Shown here: positions 21,955-34,668 of the stretch, piece after piece
How positions within the stretch are numbered: the first letter of the stretch is position 1
Layout: each line of letters opens with the position of its first letter
From: Castor canadensis
Lineage: Eukaryota; Chordata; Mammalia; Rodentia; Castoridae
DNA: 64,000 bases
Assembly (NCBI RefSeq): GCF_047511655.1
Contig: NC_133389.1
Span: forward strand, 152,845,973-152,909,972
Reading direction: 5' to 3'
Made by a program: the position numbers and the translations under genes
The notes under the pieces: generated by a model
The model's database searches: none
What the model saw: only the letters and a program-made list of their open reading frames with translations
What the model was told of the DNA's origin: nothing

Positions 21955-22630
21955 TAAAATTTTTATTCATATGTGCATACAATGTTTGGGTCATTTCTCC
22001 CCCCTTCCCCTACCCCCTCCCTCCCTAACCACCCCCCTCCCCCGCCCCCTCCCTCTCCTACCCATCCCCTGGCTACCCGGCAGAAACTATTTTGCCCTTA
22101 TCTCTATTTTTGTTGTAGAGAGAGTATAAGCAATAATAGGAAGGACCAAGGGTTTTTGCTAGTTGAGATAAGGATAGCTATACAGGGAGTTGACTTGCAT
22201 TGACTTCCTGTGCATGTGTGTTACCTTCTAGTTAATTCTTTCTCTAATTCCTGGTCCCCTTCTCCTATTCGCCTCAATTGCTTTAAAGTATCTGCCTTAG
22301 CTTCTCTGCGTTGAGGGCAACAAATGCTATCTAGTTTCTTAGGTGTCTTACCTATCCTCATACCTCCCTGTGTGTTCTCGCTTTATCATGTGATCAAAGT
22401 CCAATCCCCTTGTTGTGTTTGCCCTTGATCTAATGTCCACATATGAGGGAGAACATACGATTTTTGGTCTTTTGGGCCAGGCTAACCTCACTCAGAATGA
22501 TGTTCTCCAATTCCATCCATTTACCTGTGAATGATAACATTTCGTTCTTCTTCATTGCTGCATAAAATTCCATTGTGTATAAATACCACATTTTCTTAAT
22601 CCATTCATCAGTAGTGGGGCATCTTGGCTG
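21955..22630 (-). mobile_element. young-type L1, 5'-truncated
   Basis: L1 3' UTR and ORF2 C terminus in antisense ([20 protein letters not shown] on the minus strand), truncated after GGCATCTTGGCTG. The usual long T-run is missing and no target-site duplication is visible, so the 3' junction may have been altered after insertion. Confidence 0.85.
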
Positions 22631-23029
22631 CAGCCTTATTTCTAATATGTGTTTGTCACTATTAGAATATATTACACAATTAACGAGTAGTTTTATGTAT
22701 GCAGTGTTCAGATGTGAAGAGAATATTCTTAAATTACAGGAAAGTATTAGCATAACACATAGTCATTACTGTAATTGTTGGTGTTTGGTAGTTGTCATTT
22801 TAAGTACATTCCTTCCTTAGAATACTCATGATGGGTTGTAAGTAGGTAGGTACATGGGTTGTAAGTGCTGGTCTTAATTTTCAATAATTCTTCATTCTTG
22901 AAGATATAAAATGCTTATAGATCAAGTTTTAGTGGTTTGTTCTCAATATGAGTGGTTTCCTAACTTACATTTTCATTTATATTCAAAGGCCTTGATGTTG
23001 ACAAAAACTCAGGATTTCTTTTGTAGAAA

Positions 23030-23250
23030 TCATTTTAGCAGGTGTGGTGGTGCACACTGTTATCCTAGAACTTGGGACACTGAGCTAAGAGGATCACAAG
23101 TTTGAGGCCAGCCTGGGCTACATAAAATGAAATGAAATTAAACACTTCAGAAATACCTACAGTAGGGCTGAAAGTGTGGCTCAAGTGGTAGAACATGTGC
23201 CCAGCAAGTATGAGACCCTGAGTTCAAACCCCATACCACCAAAACAACTA
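23030..23250 (+). mobile_element. B1-like SINE followed by an ID-like SINE
   Basis: GGTGTGGTGGTGCACACTGT and GAGGCCAGCCTGGGCTACAT form the B1-like part, to about 23130. GTGTGGCTCAAGTGGTAGAA and GTTCAAACCCCATACCACC form the ID-like part from about 23165. Confidence 0.85.
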
Positions 23251-24499
23251 CAAAAAACTAAAGCAAAATTTGAAATCTTATTAGGAATTGGTGTATTCTA
23301 AGGCTGTTTTTATAGATAGACCTCTATTGGAATATTGTTTCTTCTGTGTGTATTAAAATGGCTTCCAAGCCTTTCCTCAATGTGTTAGGCTTTCTTTTCA
23401 TTAAAACTTTTAGGTTTGGTGTAGTAAATCAACTATGACTTCATGTGGGGCAGGTTTTTCTAGCTAGAATCGGTTTCCCACTTAGGTTGCAAACCCAGAA
23501 AAAAGAATATTAAGGCAAACAGGATGGATGATGTCATAAGGCATCAGGGATGAATAGTGGAGAGTTGGCATTGATTTTTAATAGTTCTTCATTATTGAAG
23601 ATATAAAGTAAAATGCTTACAACCCCAAGTTGTAATGCCTAATTCTGGATGTAAATGTTCAGCCTGGCTACCTTGGTGGGAGAGGTGGCATTGATCAAGG
23701 TTTTAAAGAATGGATAGTAGGTTGAGAATTATAGTAGTTTGATTGTCTAGGCGAGCCTAAGGCATGACCAAAACATACAGGAAAAGTGGTATTAGTATAG
23801 ATTTTAATTTCTGTAATAAGGTAGGCTAGATAGTTTGGTCTAGCTTTTCTTCTAAAATTACTCAAATTTCTGGATAAAAGTTAAGTTATCTTAAAAGCAT
23901 TGAAAAATTGGCAATATAAGACATTCTGAAGACAAATCTAAGGAAAGCAAAAACTTAGGTAAATGGAAGCCATTTTTGCCTGTTAAACTTGAGCATTTGT
24001 TTTTGTGGCCTTTTTAGGTTGATAGAAGTCAAAACCAAGAAATTAACCTGAATGAGAAATGTAGATTTCCTTTATGATCTCCGAGGCTTACCCCTTGGCA
24101 TAGGGATGAACTAGAAATAAACCCACTTCTCTCTGCCACTTGCATTTCAGTGAAGAGTGCTGTGAGTGCGAACTGGCAGAAATAGAAAATAAAAACATTA
24201 GGAAATGGGAAAGGCTTGATATGCTGGTAACAAAGAAACATTATAAAATTAATATTTCAACTGATGAAATAGGTAAGATAAACTGGAACAGAGTCTACCT
24301 TTCAAGAATCTGAGATGATGTTGATTATGAGGTACACTATTACTTTATACAATTGAAAAAATGCTGGCATTTGAAGTTGTAGCTTCATACCTTAATTTGT
24401 GATGTATAAGTTGACCATAACAGGCTCTCATTGTTTTGAAATTTCTTTCTTTTCATTGTTTCTCATGCCTTCATTTGCATTGCTTGGCATGTGATCCTT

Positions 24500-25142
24500 G
24501 CAGTTGCTCTAATATTTGAGGCATACCCCATCCCTTTTTTGCTTTTAGTTCTTTTTCAGGTAGGGTCTCAAGTTTTTGCCTGGGACCAGCCTTAGACTGA
24601 GATCCTCCTATCTATGGCATCCTGAAGAGCTAGGATCATACCTTGCTTATTGATTGAGAAAGGGTCTCACTAACTTTTTCCTGGACTGGCCTTGAACAAA
24701 AATCCTCCTAATCTTTGTTTCCTCAGTAGCTAGGATCATAAAGGTGAGCTGCTTTGCCCAGCCTTTGCTCAGTTTTCATGCTTTTCTGTTTATACAGTTA
24801 ATTTCATTTTATTGCCTACTCAGTGGGCAGTACTAGAGTTTGATCTCAGAGCTTTTGTGCTTGCCAGGCAGGCACTGTACAGCTTTGAGCCATGTGCCTT
24901 CAGCCCGTTGTGGTTTAGGCATTTTTTGAATAAGGTCTTTCATTGGGCCTCAGTCCTCCTATCCTCCTATTTATACCTCCTGCACAGCTGGGATGACAGG
25001 TGCATGCCATCGTGCTAAGCTTTTATTGGTTGTGGTAGGGTCTTGAGAACTTTTTGCCTGGGTTGCCCTTGAATCAAGATGCTCCTGATCTCCACCTCCT
25101 GGGTAGCTAGGATTACAGGTTTGAGTCACTATGTCTGGCCCA
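24500..25142 (-). mobile_element. antisense SINE cluster
   Basis: Several B1-like halves (CTGGACTGGCCTTGAACAAA, GTAGCTAGGATCATAAAGGT, GGTAGCTAGGATTACAGGTT) and an ID-like half (TTGTGCTTGCCAGGCAGGCA) are arrayed head to tail. Confidence 0.75.
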
Positions 25143-25784
25143 TCAGGATGTAATTTTTTTGAAGACATTTCAAACTACAGTTATGCTTGTAAATTGTAGT
25201 AAAGGGACATCGATATGAACACCTGTCACCAGGTTTAAATATGTTCAGACAATAATAAATATGTTTCCTACCTTTCTAAAAGTAATTCTAAAATGCATTT
25301 TAATTTTAAAGATGTCAATTTTTTTAAAGTGTATTTCAGAGTCTTAGGAATGTGAAAAAACAATGACCTGGTAGTTAAAAAAAAAAATACAATGTCTAGA
25401 AGTGGGGCAAACTCCCAAATTGACATTAACTTAGATAGATGAAGAGAATTAGAGCATTGGAAGGTAGGTCATAAGGAGTCTTTCAGAATATGCCCTAGGA
25501 CATTATAGAGGTGGAACATATGGGAGGAGGACTGAGAGATATGGAGAATAGTAAGAGTCTAATACATATTTATTGGTCTCTGAAAAGGAGAATAGAGAAG
25601 GAACAAAGGTAGTAGCATTTGAAGTGATAACAAGTGAGTGTTTTCTAGGTTCAATGGAAGTTAACAATCTGTAGTTAAGATAATGCAGTTGGTATCATAG
25701 AGGATAAACAAAATTCTTATCTACATGGATTTACATCATAGTGAAACCTTAGGGGTTTTGCAGAAAACCAAAGAGAAAGAAAAT

Positions 25785-25814
25785 CTAACCTAAACCCTAA
25801 CCCTGACCCTAACC
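25785..25814 (+). repeat. short interstitial telomere-like (CCCTAA)n tract
   Basis: About four to five degenerate CCTAAC-type units, including CCCTAACCCTGACCCTAACC, followed at once by GGGGTAAGGGT, a short stretch of the opposite strand type. It has no known SINE or L1 context. Confidence 0.7.
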
Positions 25815-26321
25815 AGGGGTAAGGGTCTGGGGGAGCAGAATTGTTATCTTCAAAGATGGGGCAATGAGATTCATAGCTGGTTTTCCAGAAAGACTAGTAG
25901 AAAGGAAAGGACAGTGATAAGACTTGCTTAGCTAGAATTTCCATCCAAGTGAAAAATATTTTTCAAAATAAGGGTGAAATGAAGTCAGTTTTAGCAAAAC
26001 ATCAGTTCAATTCATGAGAAAAATATAGCAATTTAAAATTGTACTTCATAACAGTCTGAAAGCATGTTTTTGCACAACTACAGAGAAATAAACATAATGG
26101 TAATAGTATGTTACCTATTACAGTTTTTATTTTTCATTATTTTTAATTAGCATCTATTAAATGTACAAAGGGATTTCTCCTTTTAAATTTGAGTAGTTTT
26201 TTTTTTTAAAATGCTTAATTCTCAGTAATTGATAGCTTAGGGATAAAAGTGAAACTTTAAAAATGGTAAATTTTACATTGCATATATTTTATCATAATAA
26301 AAAGTAAGGTTAAAAACTTAA

Positions 26322-26480
26322 TTTTTTTTATTATTATTATACTGGGGTACATTGTGACATTTACAGATGTTCTCACAATATATCATAGTTGAATTCACAC
26401 CCTCCATCATTCTTCCTTACTCCTCTTCCCCCCATTCCTGGCATAGTTTCAGTAGGTCTCAATTTTTTCCATTTACAAAA
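26322..26480 (-). mobile_element. L1 3'-UTR fragment of another, older L1 lineage
   Basis: TACTGGGGTACATTGTGACA, TTCTCACAATATATCATAGT and CACCCTCCATCATTCTTCC are typical of a rodent L1 3' end in antisense. Confidence 0.55.
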
Positions 26481-27649
26481 ACTTAAATATTTAAATAACA
26501 GGATTGATACAACTAATGTAATGGGTTTATGTAGACTTCATACCCAATATACATTCCTTTCAAGAACACACAGATGTTTGCAAAGAATATTTATATAACA
26601 GACTTTAAATCAAGTTTCAAAAGATTTCAGATGATTAAAATAATGGAATGTCTTTTAATCAGAATGAAATTAAGGAAGAAATTGACAGCAAGAAGATTGT
26701 AAAAAAAAAAATGCATGTTTAGAAGGCAAGAAATATACTTTAAAAATAAACCTTGGTTGAAGAATAAGTAATAAAGGAAAATTAGATTTTTTAAATTGAA
26801 TGATAAAAGTATATTTTAGAGCTTGGTTAGGTGCAGCTACTATGTTCCTTTTAGAGGGTAGGAAGAGCTTTAAATACATATATAAATACATATATTAGAA
26901 ATATATTAAAAATTAGAAATTTTTAAAAGGCTGAGGATTAATGAGCACATAATTTGTGTGGCTACCCTCTAAGATCCCCAGATCCCTACCTTCTAGTATT
27001 TATACCTTTGTGTAGTTTCCTCCTGCATTGAACCAGAGTTGGTCTTTGTGATTAGTAGAATTTGGCAAAAGTGATAATATGTTTTTTCTTTTTCTACCTT
27101 AGTTGTTTGTTTGTTTCCACTGTGGGGAAAGCCAAGTGCTCTATTGTGAGTAGCCCTGTGGAGAGGCCCATCTTGTGAAGAACTGGTATCTCTAGTCAAG
27201 TAGCACTTGAGAGAACTTTTAAGTCATTCCTCCAGCTCAGTCAAGCTCTGATATGACTGCATGCTCAATTGACATAGTCATTATAAGCTCATGAGAAAAG
27301 CTGAGACAGTGTACCAGAACTGAGCTGCTTTTGAAATCCTTTTCCTGAAGAAACAATACAGTTTGAAGCTGCTAAGATTTAGGGTAATTTGTGATGCAGT
27401 AATAGATAAATAGTACCTCATCAACCTAAGAAAATGAAAGAACAAAATAAACCCGAAAGAATAAAGAACATTGTACAAATTCTCTAATTTTTTTTTATTT
27501 TCAGTTGTTGCAGGAGGTATATATGTGAATATCAGAAGATTGCTATATATTTAAAGGACTACTTTTTGTTTAAAAATGCTATCCATTAATTCTCATGATG
27601 AGTGGCATATGCAGTTTGTGTCTGGATACACTTTGTAAAGTAATTTATT

Positions 27650-27728
27650 TATTTAGTGGTACAGGGATTTGTATTGAGGGCCTCCTGCTTGGTAGGCAAG
27701 AATTCTGCTTGAAATACACACCCAGTCA
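27650..27728 (-). mobile_element. ID-like SINE, diverged
   Basis: GTGGTACAGGGATTTGTATT and CTGCTTGGTAGGCAAGAATT, antisense. It serves as the landing site of the next L1. Confidence 0.6.
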
Positions 27729-27736
27729 CGGTATGG

Positions 27737-28515
27737 TTTTTTTTTTTTTTCTTTTATTCATATGTGCATACAAGGCTTGGGTCATTTCTCCCCCCTGCTC
27801 CCACACCCTCCCTTACCACCCACTCCGCCCCCTCCCTCTCCCACCCACCCCCTCAATACCCAGCAGAAACTATTTTGCCCTTATTTCTAATTTTGTTGTA
27901 GAGAGAGTATAAGCAATAATAGGAAGGAACAAGGGTTTTTGCTGGTTGAGATAAGGATAGCTATACAGGGCATTGACTCACATTAATTTCCTGTGCGTGT
28001 GTGTTACCTTCTAGGTTAATTCTTTTTGATCTAACCTTTTCTCTAGTTCCTGGTCCCCTTTTCCTGTTGGCCTCAGTTGCTTTTAAGGTATCTGTTTTAG
28101 TTTCTCTGTGTTAAGGGCAACAAATGCTAGCTAATTTTTTAGGTGTCTTACCTATCCTCACCCCTCACTTGTGTGCTCTCGCTTTTATCATGTACTCAAA
28201 GTCCAATCCCACTGTTGTGTTTGCCCTTGATCTAATGTCCACATATGAGGGAGAACATACGATTTTTGGTGTTTTGGGCCAGGCTAACCTCACTCAGAAT
28301 GATGTTCTCCAATTCCATCCATCTACCAGCAAATGATAACATTTCGTTCTTCTTCATGGCTGCATAAAATTCCATTGTGTATAGATACCACATTTTCTTA
28401 ATCCATTCGTCGGTGGTGGGGCATCTTGGCTGTTTCCATAACTTGGCTTTTGTGAATAGTGCCTCAATAAACGTGGGTGTGCAGGTGCCTCTGGAGTAAC
28501 CTGTGTCACAGTCTT
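27737..28515 (-). mobile_element. L1 with internal deletion, 3' segment
   Basis: A T-run at 27737-27750, the 3' UTR and the last part of ORF2, to CTGTGTCACAGTCTTTT. The next base belongs to the reverse-transcriptase region of ORF2, so roughly 1 kb or more of ORF2 is missing at 28513-28518. A short possible flanking duplication, CGGTATG, occurs at 27729-27735 and 32020-32026. Confidence 0.88.
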
Positions 28516-31500
28516 TTTGCCATTATTTTGTTGAGGATTTTTGCATCAATGTTCATTAAGGAGATTGGCCTATAGTTCTCCTTTTTGGAGGTATCTTTGC
28601 CTGGTTTTGGGATAAGTGTAATACTGGCTTCATAAAATGTGTTCGGCAGTTTTCCTTCCTTTTCTATTTCGTGGAACAGTTTAAGGAGGGTTGGTATCAG
28701 TTCTTCTTTAAATGTCTGATAGAATTCAGCAGAGAATCCATCAGGTCCTGGACTTTTCTTTTTGGGGAGACTCTTGATTGCTGCTTCAATTTCATTTTGT
28801 GTTATAGGTCTATTCAGGTGATTAATTTCCTCTTGGTTCAGTTTTGCATGGTCATATGTATCTAGAAATCTGTCCATTTCTTTAAGATTTTCAAATTTAT
28901 TTGAATATAGGTTCTCAAAGTAGTCTCTGATGATTTCCTGGACTTCCATGGTGATTGTTGTTATCTCCCCTTTTGCATTCCTGATTCTACTAATTTGGGT
29001 TTTTTCTCTCCTCATTTTAGTCAGGTTTGCCAAGGGTCTATCGATCCTGTTTATTTTTTAAGACCCAACTTTTTGTTTCATTAATTCTTTGTATGGTTTT
29101 TTTGGTTTCTATTTCGTTGATTTCAGCTCTTATTTTTATTATTTCTCTCCTTCTATTTGTTTTGCGATTTGCTTGTTCTTGTTTTTCTAGGAGTTTGAGA
29201 TGTATCATTAGGTCATTGATTTGGGATCTTTCAATCTTTTTAATATATGCACTCATGGCTATAAACTTTCCTCTCAGGACTGCCTTTGCTGTGTCCCATA
29301 GGTTCTGGTAGGTTGTGTTTTCATTTTCCTTGACTTTCAGGAACTTTTTAATTTCCTCTTTTATTGCATCGATGATCCATTCTTCATTAAGTAATGAGTT
29401 ATTTAGTTTCCAGCTGTTTTCATGTTTTTTGTCTTTACTTTTGTTGTTGAGTTCTGCTTTTACTGCATTGTGATCAGATAGTATGCACGGTATAATTTCT
29501 ATTTTCTTATATTTGCTGAGACTTGCTTTGTGCCCTAGGATATGATCTATTTTGGAGAAGGTTCCATGGGCTGCTGAGAAGAATGTATATTGTGTAGAGG
29601 TTGTATGAAATGTTCTGTAGACATCAAGTAGGTCCATTTGATCTATTGTATATTTTAGATCTTGAATTTCTTTATTGATTATTTGTTTGGATGACCTATC
29701 TATTGATGATAATGGGGTGTTAAAGGCTCCCACAACCACTGTGTTGGCGTTAATATATGCTTTTAGGTCTTTCAGGGTATGTTTGATGAAATTGGGTGCG
29801 TTGACATTGGGTGTATACAGGTTGATGATTATTATTTCCTTTTGGTCTATTTCCCCTTTTATTAGTATGGAATGTCCTCCTTTATCTCATTTGATCAATG
29901 TAGGTTTGAAGTCTTCTTTGTCAAAGATAAGTATTGCTACTCCTGCCTATTTTCGGGGGCCATTGGCTTGGTAAATCTTCCAGCCTTTCATCCTACGCCT
30001 ATGCTTATTTCTGTCGGTGAGATGGGTCTCCTGTAAGCAACAAATTGTTGGATCTTCCTTTTTAATCCATTTCGTCAAGCAGTGGCTTTTGATGGGTGAA
30101 TTAAATCTGTTAACATTAAGCGTTAGTACTGATAGGTATGTGGTGATTCCTGTCATTTAGTTGTCTTAGTTGTTTGGAGGTTTGATTGTGTGTACCTAAG
30201 TTGAGGTTACTCTCTACTGTCTTGCTTTTTCTTTTCCTGTGGTTTGGTGCAGCCTGTCTTTTCATGGTTAAGTTGGGTTTCACTTTCTTTGTGCAGAATC
30301 CCTTGCAGAATCTTTTGTAATGGTGGCTTTGTGGTCACATATTGTTTTAGTTTCTGCTTATCATGGAAGACTTTTATTGCTCCATCTATTTTGAATGATT
30401 GTTTTGCTGGATAGAGTATCTTGGGGTTGAAGTTATTTTCATTCAGTGCCCGGAAGATCTCACCCCACGCTCTTCTTGCTTTTAATGTTTCTGTTGAGAA
30501 GTCTGCTGTGATTTTGATGGGTTTACCTTTGTATGTTACTTGTTTTTTCTCTCTTACAGCCTTCAATATTCTTTCCTTAGTTTCTGAACTTGTTGTTTTA
30601 ATGATGGTATGTCGTGGGGTAGTTCTATTTTGATCTGGTCTGTTTGGTGTCCTAGAGGCCTCTTGCATCTGTATGGGAATATCTTTCTCTAGATTTGGGA
30701 AATTTTCCGTTATTATTTTGTTGAATATATTACGCATTCCCTTCACTTGCACCTCTTCTCCTTCTTTGATGCCCATGATTCTCAAGTTTGGTCTTTTGAT
30801 GGAGTCGGTGAGTTCTTGCATTTTCTTTTCACAGGTTTTGAGTTGTTTAATCAATAGTTCTTCGGTTTTTCCTTAAATACCATTTCATCTTCAAGTTCTG
30901 AGATTCTGTCTTCTGTTTGTTCTGTTCTGCTGGATTGGCCTTCCGTTTTGTTTTGCAGTTCTGTTTCGTTCTTTTTTCTGAGGTTTTCCATATCCTGGGT
31001 GGTTTCCTCTTTAATGCTGTCTATTTTTGTCCTGAGTTCATTTATCTATTTATTCATCATGTTCTCTGTTTCATTTTGGTGTTTATACAGTGCTTCTATG
31101 GTTTCCTTTATTTCTTCTTTTGCTTTTTCAAATTCTCTATTTTTGTTGTCTTGGAATTTCTTGAGTGTCTCCTGTACATTTTGGTTGACCCTATCCGGTA
31201 TCATCTCTATAAAATTCTCATTGAGTACCTGTACTATGTCTTCTTTTAAATTATTCCTCTGGGCTTCATTGGGTTCTTTGGCATAGTTTATCTTCATTTT
31301 GTTGGAGTCTGGATCTGAGTACCTGTTTTCTTCATTCCCCTCTGGTTCCTGTACTAATTTTTTGCTGTGGGGAAACTGGTTTCCCTGATTTTTCTGTCAT
31401 CCGTCATTGTCTTTGGTGTTGTTACTGTCCCTGTACTGTGTGCAATTAAGTGTTTTCTAGCTTGTAATAATAACAGTGGTAATATTTAGAATGGAAGGAT

Positions 31501-32010
31501 GAGCTGAGATGGAAAGCAAGAAGTTAAAGAAAGGGGGAAAACAAATACACAGACAAGAAGGAGAAAACAGAACAAGGTATCAGACAAGAAAGTTTCAAAG
31601 GTATAAACAGGGAGCGTTAGTGTACTAATCGACAGTAAGCTGAACAGACATTAGAGAGACAGAGGATTGAAAATCAAAAATAAAGATAAGAATAAAATAA
31701 AAAATAAGTAAATGAAAGAAATATGTATGTATAAAAATGAATTAAAATAAGATGAAAAATAGAAAATAAAAAAAAAAAACCAAAAAAACCTCCAAGTTCA
31801 AATGCAATGAAGTTTCAGTCTTAATAATTTGGGTGTCCTTCTCAGTCTCCCATCCTGGAGATGGTGATGGTGCCTCAGATGTTGTTCCGTAGTTGTCTCA
31901 TCAAAGGGGACGCATAAAGTAGAAGAAAACTACACACACACCCACACACACACAAAAAAACCCCACCAAGTGTCCCAAGTTCAAATGCAATACAGTTTCA
32001 GTAAGTTTTT
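28516..32010 (-). mobile_element. L1 with internal deletion, 5' segment (5' UTR, ORF1, ORF2 start)
   Basis: Minus strand, sense order: 5' UTR about 32010-31300; ORF1 with an N-terminal coiled-coil part (31297-31046) and the RNA-binding and C-terminal domains (30854-30207), interrupted between them; ORF2 endonuclease from 30156 (LTLNVNRFNSPIKSHCLTKW) with stops near 29945 and 29885, continuing at 29739-29038; then the start of the reverse transcriptase ([35 protein letters not shown]) until the deletion junction. It cannot encode active proteins in this state. Confidence 0.9.
31792..32008 (-). repeat. possible tandem monomers in the L1 5' UTR
   Basis: CCAAGTTCAAATGCAAT at 31792 recurs at 31976, about 183 bp apart, each preceded by an A-rich stretch with AAAAAAACC and followed by AGTTTCAGT. 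A CA-rich tract at 31930-31955 lies between them. Confidence 0.55.
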
Positions 32011-32131
32011 CAGCATGCTCGGTATGTTTTTAATTGAGAATTTGGAAGTGGGATTGAGACTAAATATCTAGCTCTTTTGCAAATCTTTCCTGTAAACATG
32101 CACATATCATAAGGAAATTGTAGGGTTTTTT

Positions 32132-32153
32132 GGTTTGTTTGTTTGTTTGTTTG
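32132..32153 (+). repeat. (TTTG)n microsatellite
   Basis: Five perfect TTTG units. Confidence 0.9.
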
Positions 32154-32234
32154 CAGAAGTTACTCATAATTTAAAAACTTTAATAGCAGAGGTCTATGTT
32201 ACAATAATGTGATAGCCAACATGGTGTTTTTTGT

Positions 32235-32325
32235 TTTGGTTTGGTTTTTTCAGGACTGGGGATTTAACGCAGGCCCTCAAGCTAGTTAGGCATATGCTTC
32301 TATCACTTGAGCCATGCAGTCAGTC
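32235..32325 (-). mobile_element. ID-like SINE
   Basis: GGACTGGGGATTTAACGCAG and TATCACTTGAGCCATGCAGT, antisense. Confidence 0.75.
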
Positions 32326-32334
32326 CTTACCAAT

Positions 32335-32475
32335 ATGTCTTGAACTATTGCTAAGTGCCAGGCACTGCTGAGTGCTTTGTGTGCATATCTCATAGCGGTG
32401 TCAATAACCATATAAGGTAGAAAATATTATCACTTCACAGATGAAGAGAAGCTCATAGTGACACAGATAGTAAAT
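32335..32475 (+). mobile_element. MIR SINE
   Basis: TGCTAAGTGCCAGGCACTGC, CACTTCACAGATGAAGAGAA and GTGACACAGATAGTAAATAC follow MIR order. Confidence 0.8.
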
Positions 32476-32664
32476 ACAAAGGGATTTCAGAAGGGAAAGA
32501 AAAAAATTAAAATCATACTCAGAAAAATTTTAAAAAAATTAAAATCAGTTGGCAAGGGGGATTTTGAAATCCGGCTGTATGTGTAGCATAGAACATTTGC
32601 ATTTTATGGAATCCTGATTTTGGAGCAAAGTAGGTTGTGAACATAGTATTGATTGTTACTTTTC

Positions 32665-32855
32665 TTCTTTTTTTGGTGGGACTAGGGTTTGAACTTGAGT
32701 TTGTACTTGCAAAGCAGGTGTTCTATTTGAGCTACACCTCCAGTCCATTTTGCTCTGGTTATTTTGGAGATGGGGGGGTCCCAGGAACTATTTGCCTGGC
32801 CTCAAATCAAGAGCCTCCCAATCTTGGCCTCCTCAGTAGCTAGGATTATAGGTAA
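32665..32855 (-). mobile_element. composite SINE, antisense
   Basis: GGACTAGGGTTTGAACTTGA, then CCAATCTTGGCCTCCTCAGT and GTAGCTAGGATTATAGG. Confidence 0.8.
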
Positions 32856-33447
32856 TCATTATTGTAAACTTGTGATATGTGTTAGGTAATTTAATTTTTA
32901 TAACAATCCTGAAGATCTGAAGATAGGTACTATCGTGCGTGTTTATTTTTGTGGTGCTAGGAATTGAAGCCGGCTCTATCACCATACTACACCCCACGCT
33001 CATTATGTTTATGTTCTTTTTCTTTTTTTTTTTTTGGTTTTCTTTTTGAGACAGGGTGCATGAAACTGATTACAAATATAGGGTGACTTCAAGAAAGTGA
33101 TAGAACAGGGGTTCAAATTGAATTGGTTCCAGTACTCCAGCATTAATATTTAATACATTTGTATGTTGTGTTTATAAATAAATATTGTACAAATGAGGAC
33201 ATATTGTGGTGTTTCAGTATATAGCAAACTTATTTTACCCATGAAAGTGACTTAGCTTGAGATTTAATTAATATTCATTGAGTATATGGAGATCTTTTTA
33301 TAACCTTTGGCAGCAAAGTATATGTCCTCTGAATATTTCTTCAGGCTCTGTGGGGTGTGCCTGTTTTGTGTGTTACATCTTTATAATGTTGAGTTTACTA
33401 ATTGTGACTAAACTGTACCTACCCTTCCTTTATGCACAGTTCAGAGG

Positions 33448-33595
33448 TGGTGGTGTAGTGGAAAGAGTATGTATTGGATTCATATACCCTTGTATATTAA
33501 TCCTAGCACTATCAATAACTAGCTGTACGATTTTCAGAAAGTTATGTGTCCTCAGAACTTTCTTTTTGTAACTTATAAAATGGAGAAGACAGCCT
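33448..33595 (+). mobile_element. MIR SINE
   Basis: GTGTAGTGGAAAGAGTATGT, ATCCTAGCACTATCAATAAC and CTTATAAAATGGAGAAGACA. Confidence 0.7.
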
Positions 33596-34500
33596 TCTTT
33601 TTGGATACTAGTGCATATGATGATGTATTGTAAAAAATGCTGGCTATACTATTTAGCACATGGCAGATATTTTAAAAATTGTGCTTTATCTCTTAGTAAA
33701 TAAATGGTATCATTTTTTTTCTTATAATTCTCAGTTCCTAGGAGAATTTTTTGTTTGGCAAACAGTTGGTAAGTCTGACCTTTAGAATTTGAACCAGATA
33801 CTGTAGAGTTCCTAAATAAAATATGAAGAGAAATGTGTTAATTTTTTATAGCATGTGTGACTTTTTAAAATCTAACTTTTACTAAGAGGCAATCCGCTGC
33901 TTTATTGAACAGTGATGCAGAGAACTCTAGATACCTGTATTTCTAGAGTTCTGTCTTGAATGTGTAAGTCAATGAATGAATAGATTCTAGTTTTAAATGT
34001 AAAAAAAACTAGTAATGAAACTCTTTAGAAAATTTCTTACAAGGAGCTGTTCTGTTATAATTTACAAGCTGATTTGTTAACAGTATATTAATAGAAAAAG
34101 CCCAAATACACAAAAGATCAGCAGTCCTTGCATATTTTGGAAACATTCTTTTAGATTCTGAATTATCGTTTAATTCCTTCATTTTATGAAAAGAACTTGC
34201 TTGAGTTCCTTTTACCTAAGAGCAGTGCGTAAATAATGATGTTTAGTGACTAAGTAACTAAGATTCCTCATTCATAATGTTGAAATTTGGTTGGCATTAA
34301 GTATTGAGGAGGCAAAGGAAAAAAATTGATCATCTCTTTTTATATTTCAAAAAATTTTCTGAGAGTTCAGTTTTTTTTCAACTCATCTTTATTAGTATGT
34401 CATTTCAGGCCATAAAAGTACACAGATTTAAAGTGTCCCAGGTAATGAATTTTCATACATGTACATGTCTATGTAACCACTACCTTAAAAAGGAAAACCT

Positions 34501-34668
34501 CAGGGCTGGGGTTATAGCTTAATAGTATAGCATTTGTCTAGCATTTGCACCCCCCTCCCCCAAAAAAGAAACAAAAACAAAAAAAAACAGAAGGGCCAGG
34601 GGTGTGACTCAAGTTCTAGAGTGCTTGGCATGCAGGAGGCCCTTGAATCTCCAGTACCACAAAACAAC
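34501..34668 (+). mobile_element. two adjacent ID-like SINEs
   Basis: GGGCTGGGGTTATAGCTTAA (truncated by an A-rich linker), then GGGGTGTGACTCAAGTTCTA with TCCAGTACCACAAAACAAC. Confidence 0.75.
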
